A stretch of 64,000 nt of DNA from an uncultured Nitrosomonadales bacterium (GTDB lineage: Bacteria > Pseudomonadota > Gammaproteobacteria > Burkholderiales > Methylophilaceae). A program made the position numbers and the translations under genes. The stretch covers positions 1 to 64,000 of the forward strand of contig CAJXQA010000001.1 of the NCBI GenBank assembly GCA_913058475.1, given 5' to 3'. The notes beneath the pieces were generated by a model. That model was given only the letters and a program-made list of their open reading frames with translations. It was not told where the DNA came from and made no database searches. Below, in pieces: positions 38,922 through 47,775 of the stretch (position 1 is its first letter; each line of letters opens with the position of its first letter).

Positions 38922-39377
38922 ATGATAGATAAAAAAGTTGCATATGAGGAACTAAATTTACTTCCAATTTGGCTGAATAAAATAAGGCCAAAAAAAATTA
39001 AACATGCTTCATTTAACATAGGCTTATATTTTTTTAAAGAATTAAATATGTCTATCATGGTCCCTGAGCTTGATAAGTTAAGAGCTGATGAAAAAGAATT
39101 ATTTAAGAATGTTCATATTTATATAAATTCCATTTCAGAAAATTCAAAATACTTAAGAAATATAGAAGAAGGGGAGGTTGATGCAGTATTAAAGAAGAAC
39201 TCAATACTTCACATATTCTTGTTAGGGAGTAATTACCCAATGGAGTTAAATGATTTCGATGCAAGTATTAAATCATTACCATCTCTAGATGAAATGTTGG
39301 TAAATCCTGATAAGAAGAAGAAGTTATGGCATGATATCCAATCATTATTAAGTGATGAAATGAAGGAAAATAATTAA
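38922..39377 (+). CDS. holD: Candidate DNA polymerase III psi subunit (HolD-like)
   Basis: The 151-residue protein has no signal or membrane segment. Its C terminus (SLDEMLVNPDKKKKLWHDI, about 121-139) lines up with the end of E. coli HolD (ALTDLRANPTARAALWQQI), and its N terminus YEELNLLPIWLNKIRP with LQQLGITQWSLRRP. LGSNYPMELND (101-111) also matches LGTDEPLSLEG. E. coli holD is itself next to rimI, which supports the call. Psi links clamp loader and chi-SSB. The alignment is from memory, and overall identity is low. Confidence 0.65.
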   Translation: MIDKKVAYEELNLLPIWLNKIRPKKIKHASFNIGLYFFKELNMSIMVPELDKLRADEKELFKNVHIYINSISENSKYLRNIEEGEVDAVLKKNSILHIFLLGSNYPMELNDFDASIKSLPSLDEMLVNPDKKKKLWHDIQSLLSDEMKENN

Positions 39378-39380
39378 AAA

Positions 39381-40613
39381 ATGCGAGCATCAAAATTTTA
39401 TATTGCAACAAGAAAAGAATCTCCGGCAGAGGCGGAACTTTTAAGTCATCAGTTACTAGTGAGGGCGGGTATGATTCGATTGCTTGGATCTGGTCTTTAT
39501 ACAATTATGCCCTTAGGCCTTAGAGTATTAAAAAAAATCGAAATGATCATAAGGGATGAGCTGAATAAGGCAGATTGTATTGAGCTTTTAATGCCTGCAA
39601 TTCAGCCCGCTGACTTATGGAAGGAGTCGGAACGTTGGGAAGAGTTTGGCCCACAAATGTTAAAAATTAAAGATAGGCATGAGAAAGAGTTTTGTTTTGG
39701 ACCTACACATGAAGAGGTGATAACAGACATTATAAGGAAAGAAATCAATAGTTATAAACAACTGCCTATCAATTTTTACCAAATTCAAATGAAATTTAGA
39801 GATGAGATACGACCAAGATTTGGTGTTATGAGAGCAAGAGAATTTTTAATGAAAGATTCATATTCATTCCATACTAATTTTGATTGCCTCAAAGAAACCT
39901 ATCAAAAAATGTTTAAAGCATATGGGAACATATTTAACCGGATAGGATTAAAGTTTAGAGCTGTATCAGCAGATAATGGAGCTATCGGAGGAGATGCATC
40001 TCACGAGTTTCATGTTTTAGCAGAGTCTGGCGAAGACGTTCTTGTCTATGATGAACATTCTGATTATGCTGCGAATATCGAGTTAGCAAAAGATAATCCT
40101 AATATTGATAAATTTAAAACATGTCGGGGAATTGAAGTTGGTCATATCTTTCAATTAGGGACAAAATATTCCGAAAAAATGTCTGCTAACTTTATCGCAG
40201 AGGATGGTACATCACAACCAGTCATTATGGGTTGTTATGGGATTGGTGTCTCAAGAATTATAGCAGCGACAATTGAACAAAGCCACGATGAGAACGGCAT
40301 CATCTTTCCTTCATCCATTGCACCTTTTGAAGTGATTATTACGCCAATTGGATATGATAAAAATACTGAAGTGAGAAGCTACGCAGATAAACTTTATGAT
40401 GACTTAATTAATCAAGGCTTTGATGTCTTGTTAGACGACAGAGGCCTGCGCCCTGGAGTGATGTTTAGTGAAGCCGATTTAATCGGCATACCTCACAGGG
40501 TCACTGTGGGCGATAAAACCATATCTGAGAACAAATATGAATATAAAAAGAGAAGTGAGCAAGACTCAACAATAATTAATCGTGATGTGTTGTTAGATAA
40601 ACTCAGGAACTAG
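39381..40613 (+). CDS. proS: Prolyl-tRNA synthetase lacking the INS editing domain
   Basis: ProRS charges tRNA-Pro. The 410-residue class II enzyme has the N-terminal [18 protein letters not shown], motif 2 ([23 protein letters not shown], about 139-161), motif 3 (GCYGIGVSR, 284-292) and the anticodon-binding domain (320-410). E. coli-type ProRS (about 570 residues) has a YbaK-like editing insertion of roughly 160-180 residues between [10 protein letters not shown] and [12 protein letters not shown]. Here only about 12 residues join these two blocks. It sits 3 nt after the holD-like gene and abuts the next gene on the other strand. Confidence 0.95.
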   Translation: MRASKFYIATRKESPAEAELLSHQLLVRAGMIRLLGSGLYTIMPLGLRVLKKIEMIIRDELNKADCIELLMPAIQPADLWKESERWEEFGPQMLKIKDRHEKEFCFGPTHEEVITDIIRKEINSYKQLPINFYQIQMKFRDEIRPRFGVMRAREFLMKDSYSFHTNFDCLKETYQKMFKAYGNIFNRIGLKFRAVSADNGAIGGDASHEFHVLAESGEDVLVYDEHSDYAANIELAKDNPNIDKFKTCRGIEVGHIFQLGTKYSEKMSANFIAEDGTSQPVIMGCYGIGVSRIIAATIEQSHDENGIIFPSSIAPFEVIITPIGYDKNTEVRSYADKLYDDLINQGFDVLLDDRGLRPGVMFSEADLIGIPHRVTVGDKTISENKYEYKKRSEQDSTIINRDVLLDKLRN

Positions 40614-41486
40614 TTAGTCCAGCACTTTGTATGCATGGTAAGTGCCAAATTCACCTTCTGAATCAATATAAACAAAGTAATATCCGTTAAGTGTGTAGCC
40701 TAGCCCATTAAAATAATTTTTTGAACGTAACTTCAAATCTTTGGGCAACTTGCTTTCTCCTTTGTATTTCCCTTCGGTGTCATAAACTAAAAATCGTTTA
40801 TTTTCTACATCAAGTAAAATTAACTCGTTATCTTTAACGTCTGTGAAAGCAATAAAATGACTTGCAACATCGTGGTGTTGAACTTCAGGTGTTTTAAAAT
40901 CAAGTTCTATTGTTTTTTTAGCGGTGAATTCTTGTGCATCAACTACGACGACTTTGTTAGATTTTTCTTGTTTAGCGAAATATAGATTATTTTTTCCGTC
41001 AAAAGATGGCATTGTGCCAGAGGTTTCAAAAGCAAAAACTGTATTAATGATATCGTTTGACTTGCCTGTCAATAAACCCTCATCATCAAGCTCTAAAGTA
41101 TAGATTCCCGTCATAGGAGCAAATCCGGCTTGAGCTGATACATTGTATGTAATGGTTTCCAGTTCAGCTTTTTTGGTGTTGAAATAAATTGATCGGTTAT
41201 CAAATCCTGAGCGGGTTGATTCAATATAGTTACCCTTTTCATCATAAGTATGTATCAAAGATTTCGATATTGGCGCCTGGCTATTAGAGCCCATAGGCGC
41301 TAACCCACCATCAGCTATGTAATATTTTTTTTCTACTGGAATGTAGGCGAGCGTTTGGGGTCTCGTGGTTGGTTCTTTTTTAAGGGGAATCTTAAAAACA
41401 AGCTCTGCTTGCTCTTTAATCTCAGCATTTAAATTTCCTACAAAGACTGTGATGGTTGTTAACAATATGAGCAACGTTTTTTTCAT
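40614..41486 (-). CDS. Secreted protein of unknown function, possibly a beta-propeller
   Basis: The 290-residue product has a clear signal peptide (MKKTLLILLTTITVFVGNLNA). The rest is rich in beta-strand-like segments with recurring Tyr/Asp/Gly turns (HTYDEKGNYIES, YTLELDDEGLL, NNLYFAKQEKSNKVVVVDAQ, LILLDVENKRFLVYDTEGKYKGE), which suggests repeated blades such as NHL or YVTN-type propellers. No catalytic motif is recognised. It is between proS (convergent, abutting) and queA (upstream, 32 nt) on the minus strand. The function is not known. Confidence 0.6.
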   Translation of the reverse strand: MKKTLLILLTTITVFVGNLNAEIKEQAELVFKIPLKKEPTTRPQTLAYIPVEKKYYIADGGLAPMGSNSQAPISKSLIHTYDEKGNYIESTRSGFDNRSIYFNTKKAELETITYNVSAQAGFAPMTGIYTLELDDEGLLTGKSNDIINTVFAFETSGTMPSFDGKNNLYFAKQEKSNKVVVVDAQEFTAKKTIELDFKTPEVQHHDVASHFIAFTDVKDNELILLDVENKRFLVYDTEGKYKGESKLPKDLKLRSKNYFNGLGYTLNGYYFVYIDSEGEFGTYHAYKVLD

Positions 41487-41518
41487 TTTATTTATATCCA
41501 GTTTAATTTAATTTATAT

Positions 41519-42559
41519 TTATAAGTCTACTTTAAGCTTTTTTTGTTCAATAAATATGGCATCACCATAGCTAAAGAACCGGTATTTATTATTAATAGCA
41601 TGATTATATATTTTTTTTGTAAATTCATAGCCAGCAAAAGCAGACACTAGCATAAGAAGTGTGCTTTTTGGAAGGTGAAAATTAGTGAATAAACTGTCAA
41701 CAATATTAAATTGATATCCAGGAGTTATAAATATATTAGTTTTTTGATTGCCAGTTCTAATTTCATTATCAATAAATGAAGCTTCAAGTGCTCGCATGCA
41801 CGTTGTTCCAATCGCAATAATACGTCCCCCTACCCCCTTAGTTTTTAGAATTTGGTCTTTTAGCTGTTCAGAAATATTAAAATATTCATAATGCATTTGA
41901 TGATCAAAAATATTTTTAGTTTTGACAGGTTGGAATGTTCCAGAACCTACATGAAGGGTTAAAAAGTTATATTTAATTTTATGTCGTTTAAATCTTAAGA
42001 AATCATTTTCTGTGAAGTGGAGCCCAGCCGTTGGCGCTGCGACTGCACCTAAATTCTTAGCAAACGTAGTTTGGTATCTTTCTAAATCCCCTGCTTCATC
42101 TTTCCTATCTATATAAGGAGGTAATGGGACATGACCAAACTCCTCAAGCAAGCTTGTGAAGTTTGATTCAAATAATTTAACTTGGAATAATTTTTCATTA
42201 AGTTCTATTACTTCCAAAAAAATAGATTTAGTAATAAATATTTTTAGGCCAATTTGTACTTTTTTTGAAGTTTTAATCATGGCAAGTGCATGATTAGAAC
42301 TTATGATGTTTTCTATTAAAAGCTCAACCTTCCCTCCCGTAGCTTTTTCTCCAAATAATCTAGCCTTAATTACTTTGGTATCATTAAATATTAGAAGATC
42401 ATTGGGAGATAGATAGTCATAAAAATTTTTACAATGACTATCTATGTTGCTATTTTTGTTTGGATTTACAATTAGTAATTTGCTATCACCACGAACTTTT
42501 GGAGGTTGCTGAGCAATTAAGTTTGTAGGGAGTTCGTAATCAAAATCATCGATTTCCAT
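41519..42559 (-). CDS. queA: S-adenosylmethionine:tRNA ribosyltransferase-isomerase
   Basis: QueA adds the epoxycyclopentane ring of queuosine to tRNA using the ribose of SAM. The 346-residue product starts MEIDDFDYELPTNLIAQQPP and has LIFNDTKVIKARLFG, PLPPYIDR, YQTTFAKNLGAVAAPTAGLHFT, LHVGSGTFQPVK, GTTCMRALE and LFTNFHLPKSTLLMLVSAFAG. I start at 42559. An ATG 9 nt upstream is possible. It is divergent from tRNA-Leu, 33 nt away. Confidence 0.97.
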   Translation of the reverse strand: MEIDDFDYELPTNLIAQQPPKVRGDSKLLIVNPNKNSNIDSHCKNFYDYLSPNDLLIFNDTKVIKARLFGEKATGGKVELLIENIISSNHALAMIKTSKKVQIGLKIFITKSIFLEVIELNEKLFQVKLFESNFTSLLEEFGHVPLPPYIDRKDEAGDLERYQTTFAKNLGAVAAPTAGLHFTENDFLRFKRHKIKYNFLTLHVGSGTFQPVKTKNIFDHQMHYEYFNISEQLKDQILKTKGVGGRIIAIGTTCMRALEASFIDNEIRTGNQKTNIFITPGYQFNIVDSLFTNFHLPKSTLLMLVSAFAGYEFTKKIYNHAINNKYRFFSYGDAIFIEQKKLKVDL

Positions 42560-42592
42560 AAGCGTCATTGGTTGATATACTTACGGCTTTTA

Positions 42593-42679
42593 GCCGGGAT
42601 GGCGGAACTGGTAGACGCACGGGATTCAAAATCCCGCGCTGGCAACAGCGTGAGAGTTCGATTCTCTCTCTCGGCACCA
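42593..42679 (+). tRNA. tRNA-Leu (anticodon CAA)
   Basis: An 87-nt cloverleaf has a 7-bp acceptor stem (GCCGGGA with TCTCGGC, one G-U pair) and an encoded CCA at the 3' end. The anticodon stem-loop GGGATTCAAAATCCC reads CAA. A long variable arm of class II type (GCGCTGGCAACAGCGT region) and the T-arm GAGAGTTCGATTCTCTC are present. Overall it resembles E. coli leuX. DUF2244 follows 21 nt later. Confidence 0.95.
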
Positions 42680-42700
42680 ATAATAGTTAAAAATTTAATC

Positions 42701-43165
42701 ATGATTGAACATAAACCAATTAAACCAGAGACACATGAGATCATTATTCGACCTAATCCTGCAATGTCATGGTCTTTAATTAAAAAAATATATTTTTGTT
42801 TTGTTATTTTAGTCCTAATCATTGCGATTGTTTTAAGTTATATAAATCTTTATTTGGCAATTCCATTTTATGGTATCGAAACAATATTTTTAGGGTACGC
42901 ATTATACATAACGGCTTTAAAGAGCACATTTTATGAGAAGATCACTATAAGTCCAACAGAAATAGAAATCTCATTCGTCGAAGGAAAGAAAATTAATACT
43001 ATTAAATTTGTTAAAGAGTGGGCGAAATTTTATTTTACTCCTCCAACCAATTTAAAGCATTCAGAGATTTATATATCAAGATCAGGTAAAAAAACTTTTA
43101 TTGGAAGAAAGGTTAATGAGGAGAACAGAAAAGAATTATTTGATCTATTAAAGAAGCTTTCATAG
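42701..43165 (+). CDS. DUF2244 membrane protein
   Basis: The 154-residue product has an N-terminal cytosolic stretch with IIIRPNPAMSWSLIKK, two membrane helices (about 31-70), and a C-terminal soluble part ending in SRSGKKTFIGRKVNEENRKELFDLLKK. This is the DUF2244 layout, an integral membrane family frequently found beside cytochrome c oxidase genes in alpha- and betaproteobacteria. I start at ATG 42701. The longer open frame runs back through the tRNA and is not coding. The function is unknown, and an assembly role is only a guess from context. Confidence 0.85.
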   Translation: MIEHKPIKPETHEIIIRPNPAMSWSLIKKIYFCFVILVLIIAIVLSYINLYLAIPFYGIETIFLGYALYITALKSTFYEKITISPTEIEISFVEGKKINTIKFVKEWAKFYFTPPTNLKHSEIYISRSGKKTFIGRKVNEENRKELFDLLKKLS

Positions 43166-43252
43166 AGGGGTTTATATTTAATTTATTCACCTCTTACAAA
43201 GAAAAGAATCAAATTAATTGAAGAAAAAGACTAAAAAAAATGTATTTGGTAA

Positions 43253-43281
43253 TTGAAATACTTTTTTTTTGCTGATAAAAT
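43253..43281 (+). promoter_or_regulatory. Candidate sigma70 promoter of the cytochrome oxidase operon
   Basis: TTGAAA (43253-43258) and TAAAAT (43276-43281) are separated by 17 bp, with an extended -10 TG at 43273-43274. The predicted transcript starts near 43288 and leaves a leader of about 145 nt before coxB. The 269-nt gap between DUF2244 and coxB (43166-43434) is the longest in the window and holds no other gene that I can see. Confidence 0.5.
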
Positions 43282-43434
43282 TGTTACAATTTGTTAACAT
43301 AATCAGAAAAAATCTGAGTTAATATTTCCCATATTATTTATTTTGTTTGAATTTATATGGCTACTATTGGGTCATTAATTTTGAGCAATACAGTTTTATG
43401 AATATTTATTAATTTAATTTAAAGGTAATTCAAA

Positions 43435-44574
43435 TTGAAATCAGTTTATCAAAAGTTTCTTGCCCTTATACTTCTGCTCCCTATCTCAGCTATAGCTGAT
43501 TGGGATCTGAATTTGACCAAGGGAGTTACTCCCATCAGTAGAGAAATTTATGACATGCACATGGTGACTCTGTGGGTCGTAACTATTATTGGAATTTTGG
43601 TGTTTAGCGTTATGTTTTGGTCAATTTTTCACCATAGAAAATCTAAGGGAGTTAAGGCGTCTAAATTTTCTCATAGCACAACCGTTGAAATCATATGGAC
43701 GATCGTTCCGACAGTAATAATTATTGCGCTGGCCATTCCAGCAACAAAGTTACTTATAAAAATGGACGATACTTCCGAAGCAAAGATAACCATTAAGGCC
43801 ACAGGTATTCAGTGGAAATGGAAATATGACTACCTTGATGAAGATATTACGCTCTACAGCTCCTTAGATACAAAAAGCCAGGAAGTCGGACAAAGAGACT
43901 CTGGACTAAATCCAATGGAACATGAAAATTATCTTCTAGATGTTGATGAACCACTTGTTGTACCAATTAATACAAAATTAAGAATTTTAACAACGGCTGA
44001 GGATGTCATCCACGCGTGGTGGGTTCCTGATCTTGGTTGGAAACGTGATGCCATTCCCGGATTTATTAATGATAACTGGGCAATCATTGAGAAAGCTGGT
44101 ACCTACCGCGGTAACTGTACTGAAATATGCGGTAAAGGACATGGCTACATGCCTATTGTTGTGAAAGCGGTGTCAATGGAAGATTATGAAGCATGGATTG
44201 ATGATAAAAAAGCGTTAAAACTTGCTGCATTAGAATCACAAAATAAAACCTTAACGATGGACGAGTCGATGGCAGAAGGCGAGAAAGTATATAAAAAACA
44301 ATGCTTGATGTGCCACCAAGCCAATGGTCAAGGTGTACCAGGCGCTTTTCCTGCCTTGGCTGGAAGTGAAATTGCTTTAAAAAAAGAAAATACGCTTGAG
44401 CACCTGTACAGAATCATTTATGGTAAAAATTTGATGCCAAAATTTGGCGACCAACTCTCTGATGTTGAAATTGCAACCGTTACGACATATGAGAGAAATG
44501 CATGGGGAAATAATACGGGTGACCTTATTCAACCAAAAGAAGTAGCTGAAGCAAGAAAGAATCAAACAAAATAA
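43435..44574 (+). CDS. coxB: Cytochrome c oxidase subunit II with fused C-terminal cytochrome c (caa3 type)
   Basis: Subunit II takes electrons from cytochrome c via CuA. The 379-residue product has a signal peptide (about 1-21), two membrane helices (about 42-64 and 84-106) and a CuA domain with ligands His193, Cys228, Glu230, Cys232, His236, Met239. The C-terminal haem c domain has CLMCH at 290-294 and a Met near 334 as axial ligand. The start is TTG at 43435 with AAAGGT upstream. It is the first gene of the oxidase operon. Confidence 0.97.
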   Translation: MKSVYQKFLALILLLPISAIADWDLNLTKGVTPISREIYDMHMVTLWVVTIIGILVFSVMFWSIFHHRKSKGVKASKFSHSTTVEIIWTIVPTVIIIALAIPATKLLIKMDDTSEAKITIKATGIQWKWKYDYLDEDITLYSSLDTKSQEVGQRDSGLNPMEHENYLLDVDEPLVVPINTKLRILTTAEDVIHAWWVPDLGWKRDAIPGFINDNWAIIEKAGTYRGNCTEICGKGHGYMPIVVKAVSMEDYEAWIDDKKALKLAALESQNKTLTMDESMAEGEKVYKKQCLMCHQANGQGVPGAFPALAGSEIALKKENTLEHLYRIIYGKNLMPKFGDQLSDVEIATVTTYERNAWGNNTGDLIQPKEVAEARKNQTK

Positions 44575-44603
44575 TCTTTAAAATTTTAATTTAGGAAGCA
44601 ATT

Positions 44604-46202
44604 ATGAGTACATTAGCACAAGACACACATCATGATCATGATCACAAGCCAACCGGATTGAAACGTTGGTTTTTCTCGACTAACCATAAGGACATAGGTA
44701 CGCTTTACTTGATATTTGCGCTTACAATGTTTTTTGTTGGTGGAGGTATGGCTATGATTATTCGCGCTGAATTATTCCAACCTGGATTACAATTTGTGGA
44801 TCCTCAGTTTTATAATTCTATGGTCACCATTCATGCGTTAGTGATGATTTTTGGTGCCGTTATGCCGGCAGGCGTAGGCCTCGCAAACTGGATGATACCT
44901 TTGATGATTGGTGCACCAGATATGGCTCTACCTAGAATGAATAATATGAGCTTTTGGATTCTCCCATTTGCATTTGCGTTGCTCTTAAGCACAATATTTA
45001 TGCAAGGCGGGGGACCTGCAGGTGGATGGACAATGTATCCACCATTGGTACTTCAAACAGGAGAAGCTTTCCCATTTCTTATATTTGCTATCCACTTTTT
45101 AGGCATCTCATCAATAATGGGGGCCATTAATATTATTGCAACAGTATTTAATATGAGAGCACCTGGTATGTCATTGATGCAAATGCCTCTATTTGTTTGG
45201 ACATGGGTGATTACATCATTCCTACTAATTGCTTCGTTACCAGTTTTAGCAGGGGCAGTAACAATGCTTCTTACAGATAAATACTTTGGAACGAGTTTCT
45301 TTAACGCTGCAGGGGGTGGAGATCCTGTACTGTTTCAACATATTTTCTGGTTCTTTGGACACCCTGAGGTATATATCCTAGCATTACCAGCTTTTGGAAT
45401 AGTTTCTTCAATTATCCCAACATTCTCAAGAAAACCATTATTTGGTTATGCCTCAATGGTTTATGCGACAGCCTCGATAGCAATTCTTTCATTCTTTGTT
45501 TGGGCGCATCATATGTTTACTGTTGGTCTCCCAATTAAAGGAGAGTTGTTCTTTATGTATGCAACAATGTTAATTGCTGTTCCCACAGGAGTGAAAGTGT
45601 TTAATTGGGTTGCAACGATGTGGAAAGGGGCAATGACTTTTGAGACACCTATGCTCTTTGCAATAGCTTTCGTAATTTTATTCACTATTGGTGGGTTTTC
45701 AGGCTTGATGCTTGGTATCACTCCAGTTGATTTTCAGTATCACGATACATATTTTGTTGTGGCTCACTTTCATTATGTTTTACTCACAGGAGCTGTGTTT
45801 GCTTTGATGGCAGCAGTCTACTATTGGTTACCAAAATGGACCGGGTATATGTATGACGAAAGACTAGGGAAAATACATTTTTGGCTTTCTACCATAGCAG
45901 CTAATGTCCTTTTCTTCCCTCAGCACTTCTTAGGGCTCGCAGGTATGCCAAGAAGAATACCGGATTACAATATTCAGTTTGCTGACTTTAATATGATATC
46001 AAGTATCGGCGGCTTTGCTTATGGCCTCACACAGCTACTATTTGTCTACATTGTTATTAAATGTGCATTGGGGGGTAAAAAATCGAAAGCAAAATCTTGG
46101 GAGGGAGCAAGAGGTCTTGAATGGACAGTACCTTCACCAGCACCTTTCCATACCTTTGAAACACCGCCTAAAATTAGAAAAGAAATGCTTGAAAACGGTT
46201 AA
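44604..46202 (+). CDS. coxA: Cytochrome c oxidase subunit I
   Basis: Subunit I carries haem a and the haem a3-CuB centre that reduces O2 and pumps protons. The 532-residue, 12-helix protein shows FSTNHKDIGTLYLIFA at the N terminus, IHALVMIFGAVMP (haem a His), WFFGHPEVYILALPAFGI (CuB His and the cross-linked Tyr, E278-type Glu), AHHMFTVG (CuB His pair) and HDTYFVVAHFHYVL (haem ligands). It belongs to the A-type haem-copper oxidases. A 40-residue reading frame begins on its stop codon. Confidence 0.98.
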   Translation: MSTLAQDTHHDHDHKPTGLKRWFFSTNHKDIGTLYLIFALTMFFVGGGMAMIIRAELFQPGLQFVDPQFYNSMVTIHALVMIFGAVMPAGVGLANWMIPLMIGAPDMALPRMNNMSFWILPFAFALLLSTIFMQGGGPAGGWTMYPPLVLQTGEAFPFLIFAIHFLGISSIMGAINIIATVFNMRAPGMSLMQMPLFVWTWVITSFLLIASLPVLAGAVTMLLTDKYFGTSFFNAAGGGDPVLFQHIFWFFGHPEVYILALPAFGIVSSIIPTFSRKPLFGYASMVYATASIAILSFFVWAHHMFTVGLPIKGELFFMYATMLIAVPTGVKVFNWVATMWKGAMTFETPMLFAIAFVILFTIGGFSGLMLGITPVDFQYHDTYFVVAHFHYVLLTGAVFALMAAVYYWLPKWTGYMYDERLGKIHFWLSTIAANVLFFPQHFLGLAGMPRRIPDYNIQFADFNMISSIGGFAYGLTQLLFVYIVIKCALGGKKSKAKSWEGARGLEWTVPSPAPFHTFETPPKIRKEMLENG

Positions 46203-46324
46203 TGAAATCGTCTAATACGAAGGCAAAGATTAATAAAAAAAATAAGCGACTAGCCATTATCCTAGGGATAATGGCCTGTTCTTTTTATGGCTTATTTGTT
46301 TTAGTGTTTGCTATTAATGACTAA
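46202..46324 (+). CDS. Small membrane protein, probable cytochrome oxidase small assembly protein
   Basis: This 40-residue frame starts on the last A of the coxA stop (TAATG) and overlaps ctaG by 8 nt. It reads MKSSNTKAKINKKNKRLAII and continues LGIMACSFYGLFVLVFAIND, a basic N terminus and one membrane helix. Betaproteobacterial clusters often carry such a short gene between coxA and ctaG, annotated as cytochrome oxidase small assembly protein. The double overlap and composition support a true gene. The function is inferred from location. Confidence 0.7.
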   Translation: MKSSNTKAKINKKNKRLAIILGIMACSFYGLFVLVFAIND

Positions 46325-46850
46325 TAAGGGAACAAAAAAAACGGTCATCACGCTGTTTATAGTAACAGTGCTTATGTTTGGTTTTGGTTATGCTATGGTC
46401 CCTTTGTATGACGTTTTTTGTAAAATTACTGGGTTAAATGGCAAAACAATTCGTGTTGTAGAAAGTGAAGTAAAAGAAGAATATAAAACTGATCGTATTG
46501 TGAAAATAAGGTTTGATTCAAATATTAATGGTGATCTGCCTTGGAAATTGAAATCAAATGTTAAGACGATGAAAGTGCACCCAGGCAAATTTTATGAAGC
46601 GACATATGTTGTTGAGAATTTATATAATGGGAATGTGACAGGACAGGCCATACCAAGTGTCTCCCCTCAGATTGCATCATTATATTTTAAAAAAGCTGAA
46701 TGCTTTTGTTTTATAAACCAATTACTAAAACCTGGTGAAGTAAAAGAAATGGTTGTAAGGTTTGAAGTTGATAAAGATTTACCAGAGGATGTTACTGCTT
46801 TAACCTTGTCTTACACATTTTTTAGGGCAAAAAAAGTAGCAGTTAACTAA
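46317..46850 (+). CDS. ctaG: Cytochrome c oxidase assembly protein CtaG (Cox11)
   Basis: CtaG delivers copper to the CuB site of subunit I. The 177-residue product has an N-terminal membrane anchor (about 8-28), a YAMVPLYDVFCKITGLNGKT segment with the conserved Cys, and the copper-binding CFCF in KKAECFCFINQLLKPGE, followed by LSYTFFRA. I start at ATG 46317 (MTNKGTKKTVI). A frame 9 nt longer exists. It lies between the small membrane gene and coxC, as in other betaproteobacteria. Confidence 0.95.
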   Translation: MTNKGTKKTVITLFIVTVLMFGFGYAMVPLYDVFCKITGLNGKTIRVVESEVKEEYKTDRIVKIRFDSNINGDLPWKLKSNVKTMKVHPGKFYEATYVVENLYNGNVTGQAIPSVSPQIASLYFKKAECFCFINQLLKPGEVKEMVVRFEVDKDLPEDVTALTLSYTFFRAKKVAVN

Positions 46851-46884
46851 TAAATTATTTAATAAACAAAAACAGGAAAAAATT

Positions 46885-47763
46885 ATGGCATCTCAAGAGG
46901 TTTACTATGTACCAGATGGCAGTAAGTGGCCAATAATTGCAACATTGGCGATTTTTACCACCTTTTTAGGGGGTGCTGTTTGGTTTAACGATGGAAGTTT
47001 TGGTAAGCATATACTTTTTGTTGGCCTAGCTTTAGTAGCTTACATGTTTTATGGTTGGTTCAAAGATGTTATAAAAGAAAGTCTAGCTGGAAAATACAGT
47101 AAGCAGGTTGACGTGAGTTTCAGGATGGGTATGGGTTGGTTTATCGTCTCTGAGGTCATGTTCTTTGCAGCATTTTTTGGGGCTTTATATTACGCAAGAG
47201 AGTTCTCTATTCCCTGGTTAAGTGGAGAAGGTAATGGAGGTCATAATGGAACCCATGAATTTTTATGGCCAGCATTTCAAGCTGCGTGGCCTATGAATGT
47301 AATGCCAGATCCATCAAGGTACACTGAATACACTGGTGTGATACCAGCATTCGGGGTGCCTGCACTAAATACAACATTGCTTTTATCAAGTGGCGTAACG
47401 GTCACATTAGCTCACTGGGCGTTACAAAAAAATAATAATAAACAACTTTGTACATGGTTAGCTGCGACAGTACTTTTAGGTATTGTTTTTCTCGGATTTC
47501 AAATTTATGAGTACGTTCATGCTCATCAAGCGCTTGATTTAACATTGAAAGGTGGGATTTATGGATCAACATTTTATTTGTTGACTGGGTTCCATGGTTT
47601 CCATGTAAGTATGGGCGCATTAATGTTAGCTATTATTTTGTACAGATCACTAAAAGGACATTTTAGCAAAAAAGATCATTTTGCATTTGAAGCAGTTGCC
47701 TGGTACTGGCACTTTGTTGATGTCGTGTGGCTTGGTTTATTTATTTTCGTATATTGGATTTAA
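46885..47763 (+). CDS. coxC: Cytochrome c oxidase subunit III
   Basis: Subunit III is a seven-helix membrane protein that stabilises subunit I and its proton uptake. The 292-residue product shows MGMGWFIVSEVMFFAAFFGALYYA, LNTTLLLSSGVTVTLAHWAL, GSTFYLLTGFHGFHVSMGALMLAI and EAVAWYWHFVDVVWLGLFIFVYW. It ends the coxB-coxA-small-ctaG-coxC run, followed by a terminator at 47776-47807. Confidence 0.98.
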   Translation: MASQEVYYVPDGSKWPIIATLAIFTTFLGGAVWFNDGSFGKHILFVGLALVAYMFYGWFKDVIKESLAGKYSKQVDVSFRMGMGWFIVSEVMFFAAFFGALYYAREFSIPWLSGEGNGGHNGTHEFLWPAFQAAWPMNVMPDPSRYTEYTGVIPAFGVPALNTTLLLSSGVTVTLAHWALQKNNNKQLCTWLAATVLLGIVFLGFQIYEYVHAHQALDLTLKGGIYGSTFYLLTGFHGFHVSMGALMLAIILYRSLKGHFSKKDHFAFEAVAWYWHFVDVVWLGLFIFVYWI

Positions 47764-47775
47764 GAAGTAATTGAG

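Noticed and set aside
42572..42700. N-terminal extension of the DUF2244 frame
   Set aside because: This stretch runs straight through tRNA-Leu, so its residues are a by-product of the tRNA sequence. The ATG at 42701 gives the normal family start.
43166..43200. Possible hairpin after DUF2244 (AGAGG ... CCTCT)
   Set aside because: The stem is only 5 bp with a loop of about 20 bases and no T tract follows, so it is not a convincing terminator.
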